A stretch of 64,000 nt of DNA from Hordeum vulgare subsp. vulgare (taxonomy: Eukaryota > Streptophyta > Magnoliopsida > Poales > Poaceae), in assembly GCF_904849725.1 (NCBI RefSeq), contig NC_058518.1:419933081-419997080 (forward strand), written 5' to 3'. The position numbers were made by a program, and so were the translations under genes. The notes below the pieces were generated by a model. The model saw nothing but the letters and a program-made list of their open reading frames with translations, made no database searches and was not told the origin of the DNA. Shown piece by piece: positions 44,805-56,759 of the stretch. How positions within the stretch are numbered: position 1 is the first letter of the stretch; every line of letters starts with the position of its first letter.

Positions 44805-45581
44805 GGCCCCTGCAGGTCTCCTAACCCTAATTCTTGGCCTATAAATTCCCAAATATTCTCGTATCACCAAAAAGAGAAATGTAAATACTTTTACGCCGTC
44901 GAGAGCCTCTGTTCCCAAGAGATCCAATCTGGGAGCCTTTTCCAGTAATCTGTCGAAGAGGGAATTGATCACGGAGGGCATCTACATCAACTCCATTGCC
45001 CCTCCGATGATGTGTGAGTAGTTCACCATAGACCTACGAGTCCATAGCTAGTAGCTAAATGGCTTCTTCTCTCTCTTTCATCTTCAATACCAAGTTCTTC
45101 ATGATATTCATGGAGATCTATCCGATGTAATGCTCTTTTGCGGTGTGTTTGTCGAGATCCGATGAATTGTGAGTTTGTGTTCAGATTATCCATGAATATT
45201 ATTTGAGTCTCTTCTGAATTCTTATATGCATGATTTCATATCTTTGCAAGTCTCTTCGAATTATTTGTTTGATTTGGCCAACTAGATTGGTAATTCTTGC
45301 AATGGGAGAAGTGCTTAGTGTTGGGTTCAATCTTGCGGTGTCCTCACCCAGTGACATAGTAGGGGTAGCGAGGCACGTATTGTATTGTTGCCATCAAGGA
45401 TAAAAAGATTGGGTTTCATCATATTGCGTGAGTTTATCCCTTACATCATGTCATCTTAACTAATGTGTTACTCTGTTCTTCATGAACTTAATACTCTAGA
45501 TGCACGCATGAGTTAGTCGATGAGTGGAGTAATAGTAGTAGGTGCAGAATCGTTTCGGTCTACTTGATACAAACGTGATGT

Positions 45582-47239
45582 TGATACGTCCCAAACGTAT
45601 CTATAATTTCTACTTGTTCCATGATCTTTTGGGTGACAATGTTATATGTTTTGCTACACTTTTATATCATTTTACACATATTTGGCCTAATCTACTATCT
45701 CAGTGCACCCGGTGCTAGTTTCTGTGTGCTGATGTCTATTTTGCAAGGGGTTTTACCCAATTTTCCGAAGCCCGAAAAAATCCAAAAAACATATATTAAA
45801 AATCAACGAAACAGAAGCTTCCGGATCACCGAAGGAGGGCCAGAGGGGGGCCAAGGGCCTCCCAGGTGGCCTGCTGGCGCAACCAGGCCCTAGGCCGCGC
45901 CAGGAGGTTGCCTGGGTGGGTCCCATCTTCTCAAGTGCCCTCCTTTGGTCTATATTTAGAGTCCCGAGAGGAAACCCCCGCAAACTTTCTGGAATTGCAA
46001 ATTTCTCCATCGTTCCGCCGCCGCAGCGCTTCCGAGATTGGGAGCGTCAGGAGACCTCTTCCCGAGACCCTGCCGGAGGGAGGATTGACCTCTGGGAGCT
46101 TCTCCACCACCATGGACGCTTCCCGGACGTGCAGTGAGTAGTCCTCCTTGGACCATGAGACCATGACTAATAGCTATGTGATGTCTTCTCTCCAATCTTG
46201 TGCTTCAATGGTTAGTCCTTGTGAGATGCCCTAAATGATCAAGGCATCTATGTAATTCTCTTGCTATTGCTATGCTCGGTTTGTTGGGATCCGATGGATT
46301 ATGAGATTATGTTCAGATTGTTATGAATTTTATATTTGATTATCCTTTTATATTATTTTCCTTAGTGATTCATGCATGATCTCTGTAGCTTTTTATTGCT
46401 TTGGCCAAGTAGTAGATCGTAACTCCAAGCGGGAGCATTATGCATGATTGTGGGTTCATGCCCCTCGATGTCTAGCTTGAGTGATAGAATCATGAGACTA
46501 GGGGATGTGCTTGTTGCCACCAGGGAGAAAACAACGGTGCTTGTGACCACGGTTGCAAAGATTGTTGACCTTACGCATAGTTAGTTAATGCAGTTGTCTG
46601 TTGCTTTGAGTTTACACTTTGGGTGGGGCTCGCAACTTAATATCGGAGAGATGTTCTGGATAGATATCTCAAGGTGGATGATTAGTAAGTAGATGCTGAT
46701 GAATAAACGGTCTAGTTGTCTTGGCGTACCGTCCATTACTATTGAACCTCTAACTATCAACGAGCATAATTAGCATTGCGGTGTGATCATAATTTTGTCA
46801 ATTGCCCAACCGTGATTTGTTTACCCTAGCATAGTTGTTCATCGTCTTTTGGGAGAGAGACATCACTAGTGAACATCATGTGACTCCGGTCCATATCACC
46901 ATCATTGTTTACACCTCCATCATTTACCGCTTTCATTTACTTTTCTGTTGCAATCACTATTACCTCCCGCTTGTGTTTTGATCCTTTGCAAACTACAAGG
47001 CCGGAGAGATTGACAACCTCTCTGTACTAGTTGGGAGCAAAGTTATTTGTTGTGTGTGCAGGTCCACGTCTTCTGCTAGCGCCAGGGTGGAAGACACCTA
47101 CTTGTTGAGCCTAGGAGTCCTCCTGGTTCGATAAACCTTACAGTCTCCGTGTAAGGGAAATTTGTCGTTGACTACATCTCCACCTTCCACTTGGGGTAAC
47201 CAACGAGGGGCGAGAAGTATATACATCAACTCGTCATCA
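45582..47239 (+). repeat. 5' LTR of element D
   Basis: This 1,658-bp LTR starts TGATACGTCCCAAACGTATC and ends CAACTCGTCATCA. It is recognisably a cousin of the A/B/F LTRs only at its start. Its partner is 61128-62774. Confidence 0.88.
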
Positions 47240-47249
47240 AGCGAATTTC

Positions 47250-47267
47250 TCGCGCCGTTGCCGGGGA
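47250..47267 (+). other. Primer-binding site of element D (tRNA-Asp type)
   Basis: TCGCGCCGTTGCCGGGGA lies ten bases after the LTR and differs from the tRNA-Asp complement at one base (second position). Confidence 0.87.
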
Positions 47268-47408
47268 CTCCAGTCTTCAAGATAGGGGAGTTGCACACTA
47301 TCTTTTACCTTTGCTTTTTAGTCTTGTTAGTTTGCTTTTTCGTTTTTGCTTTGGAGTCTTATACCAAAAACCACAAAAAAATTAGTTACTTTGCTTTGTT
47401 TAGTCAGT

Positions 47409-48047
47409 ATGCCTAAATCCTTTGCCTCTAGTGTTGCACTCAAAGGAGAGATTCTCACATTCAAACAAAGGGTTGGAGAAAGTTTGAAAGATGCTTGGTA
47501 TAGAATTAAAAATTCTCAAGATAGAGCCACCAAGAAGCAATCCACCACTATTTTGCTTAGAAATTTTTATGTTGGTATTACTTCTTTGCATAGGTTTGTT
47601 CTAGACATAGCAATAGGAGGGAATTTCTTGGAAGCTCCCATTGGGGAGGCTCTTAACGTTATGGAAAATCTTGTCGGAATCCCACCTATTGTTGAAATAA
47701 AGGATGATATCACTTTATCTCATGTTATGAGTAAACTTGAGAAAATAGAGCTAGAGATGCCAAGCATGAGTAAAATTAATGAAGTAGATCGTAGGATTCA
47801 AGGGAACTTAAATAGACTTGATAGCTCCATGAACAAAATTTACAAAATTTTGGAGATCCTTAAATCCCATGATGTGGATCCTTCTAGGATTGATAAGATC
47901 GAGGATATTTTTGAAACCTTAGGAACTATTGTATCCTCCATCAAGACTAAAAAGGTAGAAACCCCCGCAAGGAAGGGACCTAGGTTCATCAACGTACCCA
48001 AGGTTCCTCAACCCAAAACAAGTATACCTATTGCTAAGGGTGTTTAA
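47409..48047 (+). pseudogene. Gag-like remnant of element D
   Basis: I chose the ATG at 47409 (MPKSFASSVALKG), giving 212 codons. FKQRVGESLKDAWYRIKNSQ, LLRNFYVGITSLHRFVLDIA and GGNFLEAPIGEALNVMENLVGIPP match the second half of a plant gypsy gag core. The first half of the core is missing. A helical region (VMSKLEKIELEM, VDRRIQGNLNRLD) and a basic C-terminal tail follow. Readable sequence continues after the TAA to about 48240 with further stops. There is no protease or zinc knuckle. Confidence 0.72.
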
Positions 48048-50122
48048 ACTGTGAAGACCTTGGAAGAGATACCTATCTTAAATTGAACTAGAAATGAAAT
48101 TCCAATTGGTCTTACTACCTTTGCTTTTGCTCCTAGAAGTGTTTCCACTAAGCCTCTCTTTGGGAGTCCTCTTAAGACTAGTTGTATTCTTGAAGAGCTT
48201 TTTGATGATCTTGATGATGGTTCAATCGATACAACTTGATCTTCTTCCATTATGCCTAGCTCAAAGGCATAAAAGAAAGCGCTTATTGGGAGGCAACCCA
48301 ATTTGTTTTTACTTTTTGTTTTAGTGGTCTTGATGCTTGTTACTACTGTAGAAACATCATTGTATCTTTATTTTTAAGCTTTGTGCCAAGTTATAGCCTC
48401 CGATTGCAAGAAAGTTCAAAAATTGTGACATGTTGTCTAGAAACAGATTATGTCTGCTTGACGGAAAGATTCGCCAAAATAACCAGATCATATTTTTGAT
48501 CTGAATTGTTTTTATAGCATGCTCTATATAATTTCCTTTCTAGCATATGTTCTGAGTTTTTTGATTTGAGTTGCAGAAGTGCCCCGAATAAATTATTTAC
48601 TACTCGTTGTTCTGTTTTTCACAGATTCTGCCATGTTTTGTGTTTCCATTGTTTTGCGAATCCAAAGCTTGCTTTTAATTTGCAAAAATCTTTTGGCAGT
48701 CATGAGAAGCAGTAGATTTCCATGAAAAGCTTTATTTCCAAGAGGTATTGAATTATTTTATTAAGGGTACTAACCACTCTAATCAGCTTATGATGAGTTT
48801 CGTATGAAGGGAGTTTTCAAGTATGCGATGGGAGAGATGATGAAAGAAGATGCAGGAGTATCAAGCGCTCAAGCTTGGGGATGCCTCCATGCATCCCAAG
48901 AAATATTCAAGGAGACTCAAGCATCTAAGATTGGGGATGCCCCCGTCCATCCCCTTCTCTATCAACAATCATCAGGTCGTCCATCTCCATGCTATATTTT
49001 TATCACTTCATATGATATGTGCTATGCTTGCAGCGTCCCGCTATTTGCTTTTAAGTTTATTTTAGTTTTGTTTGCTTTTCATAGCAAGTCGGAACCTAGC
49101 CTACCTTGTTTGGGAGAGAGACACGCTCCATTCCACTCTAGAACACAACATGGGTTTTCATGCTTATTCTTTTTGTGTGTTCTTCATCTTTTCGTAGCTA
49201 CTGTCATGCTTACTCTTAGTTTTCATGCTTATATTTTCAGAGCTTTTATTTAGGTTGATTTTGGAACTCTCTTGAGTTATCATGCTTATCTTGTTTAGAG
49301 AATTGGCTTGTTGCACTGAGTTGTGTGTCTTGCATGAGTAGGTAATTGAGGTTGATATTCAAGTATAGTAGTAACTTGCAATAGTTTTGAGGTATTGATT
49401 TGAGTAATGTTTGGACTATTGGTGCCAAGATCATGAACCTATTTGTGATAGGTGTCATATTTTGGGAAATACGTGTGTTTTTCAAAAACTAAAAATTAGT
49501 TGAGAACTCTAGCTACTAAATTGATCGTTAACCTCTGGAGGGGTTGTAATATATAGAGTACCCTCACGTTACCATGAGTTGAGGATGCGCAAGGATAACC
49601 AAACCCCCAAACACTCCTCCTCGGGGTACTTGTCTCTTTCTGAATTTCCTAACTAGATACAAAGTTACCGATAATAAGTGTATGAGTTCTTCGGACTAAT
49701 GTGAGTATTCGATTGTTGGCACTTCCACTATCCATATTTTGCTAGCCTCTTCGGTACTGTGCATTGCCCTTTCTCACATTAAGAGTTGGTGCAAACTCCG
49801 CCGGTACATCCAAACCCATGATATGATACACTCTGTCATACATAAGCCTCATTATATCTTTCCACAAAACAGCCACCATACCTACCTATTAAGGCATTTC
49901 CATAGCCTTTCCGAGATACATTGTCATGCAACATCCACCATCACATGACATGATTTTCATGTCATACATGCTTTTTATTGATCATAGAGCCGCATGCTAG
50001 TTGGGCCTTGCCCTATTTACTGCTACATGACGTGCTAGTATCAATGCATATCCTGCTACACTGTTAGAGGCATACATTTGCATACATCATGATAGTTTTC
50101 ACTTTTCTTTATGTTGGGTACA
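48048..50122 (+). other. Non-coding internal region of element D, left part
   Basis: No supported frame is seen. GGGAGGCAACCCAATTTG at 48289 marks the end of the former gag region. GGGGATGCC/CATCCCC words recur at 48870-48960, and text matching the middle of elements A and B (in opposite orientation) follows to 50122, where B is inserted. Confidence 0.65.
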
Positions 50123-51792
50123 TGATTTCCTGTGTATCCCTGGCAATGGTGCTAGAAATACTTCTGCTACTGCAACAAAAGACCTTCCAACGGCGCCAAA
50201 AATAGGCACGTCGACGGGAGAATACTTGGCTTGATCTTTCTGCTGCGGCTATGCCTTAAGGGACTTCCTAGGCAAGTATGCAAAGGATTTCCCCCGTGGC
50301 CTTGGAGCCTTGCGTTGGTGTTCCCTCGAAGCGGAAAGGGTGATGTAGCGTAGCGGTGGGAAGTATTTCCCTCAGCTTGAGAACCAAGGTATCAATCTAG
50401 TGGAGGAGTATCTCAAGATCCTGCACAAACACAAAACTTACTCCCAACGCTATGAAGGGGTTATCAATCCCTTATAGATTGTTTGCCAAGTGAGAAATAA
50501 AAGCAACAAAGTAACAAAGCAAAGTAAAAGCGGAGATGTAAACGATGGATGTGAATAGACCCGGGGGGGCGTAGTGTTTACTAGTGGCTTCTCTCATGAA
50601 AGCAAGTAGACGGTGGGTGAACAAATTAATGTCGAGCAATTGATAGAACCGCGCAAAGTCGTGACGATATCTATGCAATGATTATTTCTATAGGCATCAC
50701 GTCCAAAACAAGTAGACCGATACTGTCTGCATCTACTACTATTACTCCACACGTTGACCGCTATCCAGCATGCATCTAGTGTATTAAGTCCATAAGAACA
50801 GTGTAACGCCTTAAGCAAGATGACATGATGTAGAGAGATAATCTCAAACCAATGATAAAAACCCCATCTTTTTACCCTTGATGGCAACTACTTGATGTGT
50901 GCCTTGCTGCCCCTACTATCACTGGGAAAGGTCACCACATGGCAGAACCCAAAACCAAGCACTTCTCCCATTGCAAGAATCAAAGATCTAGTTGGCCGAA
51001 CAAGACCCAAGACTCGGAGAGACTTACAAGGATATCAAATCATGAATATAAGAAATCAGCAAAGACTCAAATATATATCATAGATAATCTGATCACAAAT
51101 CCACAATTCATCGGATCTCGACAAACACACCGCCAAAGAAGATTACATCGGATAGATCTCCATGAAGATCATGGAGAACTTTGTATTGAAGATTCAAGAG
51201 AGAGAAGAAGCCATCTAGCTACTAACTAAGGGCATGTAGGTCTGAAGTGAACTACTCACGAGTAATTGGAGGGGCGATGATGATGATGAAGAAGCCCTAC
51301 AACTCCAAAGTCCCCTCCGACAGGGTGCGGGGAAGGGTCTCGAGATGAGATCTCGCGGAAACGGAAGCTTGCGGCGCCGGAAAAGTATTTTCGAGGCTCC
51401 CCTGATTTTTTGCGGAATATTTGGGAATTTATAGGCCAAAGACCTAGGTCAGGGGGCGGCCAGGGAGGCCACAAGCCTGCCCACCGCCGCCTCCCCCCTG
51501 GTGGCGGAGTGGAGGCTTGTGGGCTCCCTGGAGCCCACCTGGCTTGGCCCAAAAGCCCCCTGGTCTTCTTCCATTCGGGAAAAATTCATTTCGGGGTTTT
51601 TCTTCCGTTTGGACTCCGTTCCAAAATCAGATCTAAAAAGAGTCACAAACACGGAAAAAACAGGAACTGGCACTTGGCACTGAATTAATAAGTTCGTCCC
51701 AAAAAAGATATAAAAGGTACATAAAACAACCAAAGAAGACAAGATAACAGCGTGAAACCATCAAAAATTATAGATACGTTTGAGATGTATCA
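50123..51792 (-). repeat. 3' LTR of element B
   Basis: It is about 1.67 kb, from TGATTTCCTGTGTATCCC (minus-strand end) to TGATACATCTCAAACG at 51792. The outermost ~42 bp contain a degenerate copy of the tRNA-Asp primer site (50137-50154). The polypurine-type run (minus TTAAGCTTGGGGATGCT) adjoins it at 51793-51808. Confidence 0.83.
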
Positions 51793-51808
51793 AGCATCCC
51801 CAAGCTTA

Positions 51809-54462
51809 ACTCGTGCTCGTCCTCGAGTAGGGAAGTGATAAGAATGAATTTTTGATGCTTTCATGCTACCTAGCATAGGTGTCCTTTGTAATTCCTCTTA
51901 TGTGACGTGAATGTTCAGATCCATTAGATTCAAAACAATAGTTTGCTATAGACGTGGAAACAATAATAATTCAAGCAAACTAGCAGAGTAATCATGAACT
52001 TTCAAAATAACAAGGCCAAAAGAAAGTTATCCCTACAAAAGCATATAGTCTGGCTATGCTCTATCATCATTGCACAACGAATTTAAATAATGCACAACCC
52101 CGGTATTGGCCAAGTAATTGTTTCACACTTTTACTTTCTCAAACCTTTTCAACTCTCACGCAATACATGAGCGTGAGCCATGGTTATAGCACTATAGATG
52201 GTGTGGAATGTAGTGGAGGTTGCAAGACAAAAAAGGAAAAGATAGTCACATTAACTAGGCATATCAATGAGGTGTGGAGATGCTCATCAATAGATATCAA
52301 TGTGAATGAGTAGGGATTGCCATACAATTTATGCACTACAGCTATGAGTATGTGAAAGCTCTTAAAGAAAACTAGTGGGTGTGCATCCAACTTGCTTGCT
52401 CACGAATACCTAAGGCAGTTTTGAGGAAGCCTATCATTGGAATATACAAGCCAAGTTATATAATGAAAATTTCCCACTAGCTATATGGTGGTGACAAAAC
52501 GAGAGACTCTCAATCATGAAGATCATGGTGCTTAATATGCACAAGTGTGGAAAAAGTGGTAGCATTGTCCCTTCTCTCTTTTTCTCTCATTTTTTTATTT
52601 GGTGGGCTCTTTCGCCTCTTTTTTTGTGGGCTTCTTTGTCCTCTTTTATTTCCTCACATGGGACAATGATCCATTAATGATGATCATCACACTTTTAACT
52701 CAAAACTTAGAGTAACGATGACTCTCTATGGAATGCCTTCGGTAGTGTACCGTGGCAATGATCTAGCATGGCATAGACATCAATGGAAACATCATGCTAG
52801 CTATCTTACGATCATGCAATGGCAATGTAGACATGGTGGCACATGTCATGGTGGTAGTTGCATGGCAATATATCTCGGAATGACTTTGAAAAAGCCATAA
52901 TAGGTAGGTATGGTGGCTGTTTTGTGGGAGGCTAATGGTGGGTTTTGTGCACCGGAGAAAGTTGCACGGGACTAAGAAGATAGTGATGGTGGAAGGTGAA
53001 AGTGCATATAAACCATGGACTCAACATTAGTCATGAAGAACTCATATACTTGTTGCAAAAGTTTTATTAGTAATCGAAACAAAGCATTCAACGCATACTC
53101 CTAGGGGAAGGGTTGGTAGGTATAAACCATCGCGCGATCCCGACCGCCACGCAAAGGATGACAATCAATATACTAATCATGCTCAGATTTCATCACATAG
53201 CGGTTCACCATACGTGCATGCTACGGGAATCACTAACTTCAACACAAGTATTTCTAGATCCACAACACCTTACTAGCATGACTTCAATATTACCATAACC
53301 ACAACTCAAAACTAATTGAGATGAATCAAACTTCTCTAACTGTTCAATGCACGTGAACGTGGAAGTTTTCGTATCCCTTTGGATAACTACCCCTTTTGAG
53401 ACTACTTTCAAAGCATAGATCAACTACCAAGCCACGCACCGCTGTGCTCTAAAAGATATAAGTGAAGCACATAGAGCAAAAGTATATAGCTCAAAAGATA
53501 TAAGTGAAGCACATGTGAGCTGAATTGTCTACCAAAGGTTATAAGTGAAGCTCGACAAAATCACGGTGTGTGCATGTCTCTCTCTCTAGGTGTGCAGCAA
53601 GGATGATTGTGACACAACAAAAATAAAAGACTCCTACGATACAAGACGCTCCAAGCAAAAACACATAACATGTGGTGAATAAAAATATAGCCCCAAGTAA
53701 CGTTACCGATGGATTGAAGACGAGAGAGGGGATGCCTTCCCGGGGCATCCCCAAGCTTTGGCTTTTACGGCGTCCTTGAATCTCTTGGGGTGCCTTGGGA
53801 ATCCCCAAGCTTGAGCTCTTGCCGCTCTTTATCTCTTTGTCCATAAGAACTTCACCCAAAACTTGAAAACTTCACAACACGAAACTTAAACAGAAACTCC
53901 TGATAACATTAGTACAAGAAAGCAAACCACCACTTCCTTAGGTACTGTAGCAAACTTAAATTCTACTTGTGCTGATGTTGGGTTACTGTACTTTAAATCT
54001 TCCATGGCTAATACCCCCCGATACTATCCATAGTTTCATCAAAATAAGCAACCAACACAACAAAAATAGAATCTGTTAACAGCAAACCAGTCTGTAGAAA
54101 TCTATATATTTCATATACCTTTGTTACTTAAAAACTTCTGAAAACTTAGGAAAGTCTGAAGAATTTGCATAGCAATCAGCAGCAAAAAGAATCAACTCAA
54201 ATACTATTACAGAAAAAAAATGAAAATTCTTTTCGTGAGCAGAAAGTTTCTGTCTTTTCCAGCATGACCAAACGATCATCCCCAAGACTAATCATAACGG
54301 TTTTGCTTGGCACAAACGCAAAAAGAAACACAAAAAACTCAATCATAACAGAATTATGAAAGTGTGGAAAACACAAAACAGAAACAAAAATGATAGATTC
54401 GTTGGTTTGCCTCCCAACAAGCGCTTTTGTTTAACGCCCTTAGCTAGGCGAAAGTGATGGAA
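51809..54462 (-). other. Non-coding internal region of element B
   Basis: No frame is supported. The region aligns with 29609-31883 of element A from about 52377 onward and shares its CT-rich and GGCATCCCCAAGCTT blocks (53735-53815). The part 51809-52376 has no counterpart in A. Confidence 0.7.
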
Positions 54463-55872
54463 TCACGTATAGTCATCTTTGGTGCTCAAACCATAGGTAG
54501 CCCTCATCATAGATTCATAAGGCAATCTTATTTTCTTTCTAGGAAAGTGCTCCATGCCCTTCTTTAAAGGACATTGAAATCTAATATTCCCTTTCTTCAT
54601 ATCGATGATACCACCAATAGTCCTGAGGAAAGGTCTACCAAGAATACTGGGACATGAAGGATTGCAATCTATGTCAAGTACAATGAAATCCATGGGTACA
54701 TAGTTCTTATTTGCAACAATAAGAACATCATCGATCCTCCCCATGGGTTTCTTGACAGTAGAATCCGCAAGGTACAAATTAAGAGAACACTCTTCAATCT
54801 CATGAAAACCAAGAATATCACATAAAGACTTTGGAATCGCGGAAACACTGGCACCCAAATCACACAAAGCATTGCACTCATAGTTTTTGATCTTGACTTT
54901 GATAGTAGGTTCCCACTCATCATGAAGTTTTCTAGGTATAGAGAGTTCTAGTTCAAACTTCTCTTCAAGAGATTTCATCATAGCATCTATGATATGCGCG
55001 GTAAAGGATTTGCTTTGGCTATAAGCATGTGGAGAGTTTGCAATGGATTGCATCAAAGAAATGCATTCAAACAAGGAGCAATTATCATAATTGAATTCCT
55101 TGAAATCCAAAGTGGGAGTTTCATTACTACCCAAAATTTTGACTTCTTCTACTCCACTCTCCACACCTTTATCATCAAGATAGGTGGACTCCGAATCATT
55201 GGGGTATTTTTCAACCAAAGTGGATTCATATCCAGCCCCTCCATAAGTAGGTTTGACACGCGAAAACAAAGATTCAAGAGGAGACACACAAAGCACTTCA
55301 AGATCTTCGTGATTTGCATCACTAGAACGCACCCTTTTAAACCATTCATGTCTAGCGCGAATTTGGGCGGTTCTTTCTTTGCTCTCATTCATGGAGATAC
55401 ACATAGTTTTCAAAGTTTCATCCAAGTTGACCTTGGGAGGAGCGCATCTAACTTTAAAAGCATCAATATCACAAGACATCCTATCAACGCTCTTAGCCAA
55501 ATCGTCAATTTTGAGTAGTTTTTCCTCTATGGACGCATTGAAAATCTTTTGAGAGTTGATGAACTCTTTTATATTACTCTCTAAATCAGAGGGTAATTTG
55601 TTGTGATTTCCATAAGTGTTGCCATAGGAATTGCCATAATTGTTAGAGGAGTTACTAGGACAAGGCCTAGGAACATAGTTTCCTCTAAAAGCATTGTTGT
55701 TGCCAAAATTGTTCCTACCAACAAAATTCACGTCCAAACTAGCGTTGCTATTCTCAATCAAAGAGGCTAGTGGCATGTCATTAGGATCTACGGTAGCGTT
55801 TCTACTAGCAACCAAATTCATCAACTCGTCCATCTTAGCACTAAGCGAGTTAATATGTTCTATAGCGTGCAC
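54463..55872 (-). pseudogene. Gag C-terminal region and aspartic protease of element B
   Basis: This 469-codon minus-strand frame is parallel to 31884-33278 of element A. It has VNFVGRNNFGNNNAFRGNY, NSQKIFNASIEEKLLKIDDLA and the retropepsin block CDLGASVSAIPKSLCDILGF with FIVLDIDCNPSCPSILGRPFL. It extends to ...MMRATYGLSTKDDYT and stops at 54463, probably the natural end of the ORF in this group. It is separated from the gag core only by a TAG at 55906-55908. Confidence 0.87.
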
Positions 55873-55905
55873 CTTTTTGCTAGCAGGCGACCTTTCAGTG
55901 TGCCA

Positions 55906-56537
55906 CTAAGAGTAGTTGGTGATGATATTGTCTAGGAGTTTTGTAGCGTCTCCTAACGTGATTTCCATGAACGTTCCACCTGAGGCAGAGTCCAAGATAT
56001 TGCGAGAAGCGAAATTCAAGCCAGCGTAAAAGATTTGTATAATCATCCACAAACTCATGCCATGAGCGGGACAATTTCTAATCATAAGCTTCATCCTCTC
56101 CCAATATTGTGCAACGTGTTCATGATCAAGTTGCTTGAAATTCATGATATCGTTACGTAAGGAGATGATCTTAGCCGGCGGAAAATACTTGGATATGTAA
56201 GCATCTTTGCACTTATCCCAAGAATCGATACTATTTTTAGGGAAAGAAGAAAACCAAGTTTTTGCGAGATCTCGCAACGAGAAAGGAAAAAGTTTCAACT
56301 TAATCACGTAATTATCCACATCTCTTTTCTTTTCCATGTCACAAAGCTCAATGAAGGTATTGAGATGGGATGCGGCATCTTCACTAGGAAGGCCAGAGAA
56401 TTGCTCTTTCATAAGAAGATTCAGCAAACCTGCGTTGATTTCATACGATTCCGCACTAGTGGCGGGAGCAATCGGAGTACTAATAAAATCATTATTATTA
56501 GTGCTCGAAAAGTCGCAAATTTGGTGTTTTCAGACAT
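55906..56537 (-). pseudogene. Gag N-terminal domain of element B
   Basis: The likely start is at 56537 (MSENTKFATF). A frameshift within the first ~20 codons separates it from the main frame (56427-55906), which carries FSGLPSEDAASHLNTFIELC, LFPFSLRDLAKTWFSSFP, WDKCKDAYISKYFPPAK and FKQLDHEHVAQYWERMKLMI. The frame ends in a TAG where element A has CAG (Gln), just before WHTERS. Confidence 0.85.
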
Positions 56538-56731
56538 GATGACTTCAACAACCAAACAAGCACACAAGCAAGCAAGAAAACCGGCAAAGGAAAAAGAAAA
56601 CGGTGAAGGCGAAAGGCGAATGAAAACGGCAAATGTGAAGTGGGGGAGAGGAAAGCGAGAGGCAACTGGCAACAAAAGTAAATGCAAGAGAAGAGTTTGT
56701 GAGACCTACTTGGATAGATCTTGATTTCTCC

Positions 56732-56749
56732 TCCCCGGCAACGGCGCCA
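56732..56749 (-). other. Primer-binding site of element B (tRNA-Asp type)
   Basis: The minus strand reads TGGCGCCGTTGCCGGGGA, an exact complement of the tRNA-Asp 3' end, ten bases from the LTR. Confidence 0.93.
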
Positions 56750-56759
56750 TAAATACTTC

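Noticed and set aside
34076..56749. tRNA-like sequences (18-base matches to tRNA-Asp and tRNA-Lys ends)
   Set aside because: Only the 3'-terminal 18 bases match, at the correct distance from LTRs. They are primer-binding sites, not tRNA genes.
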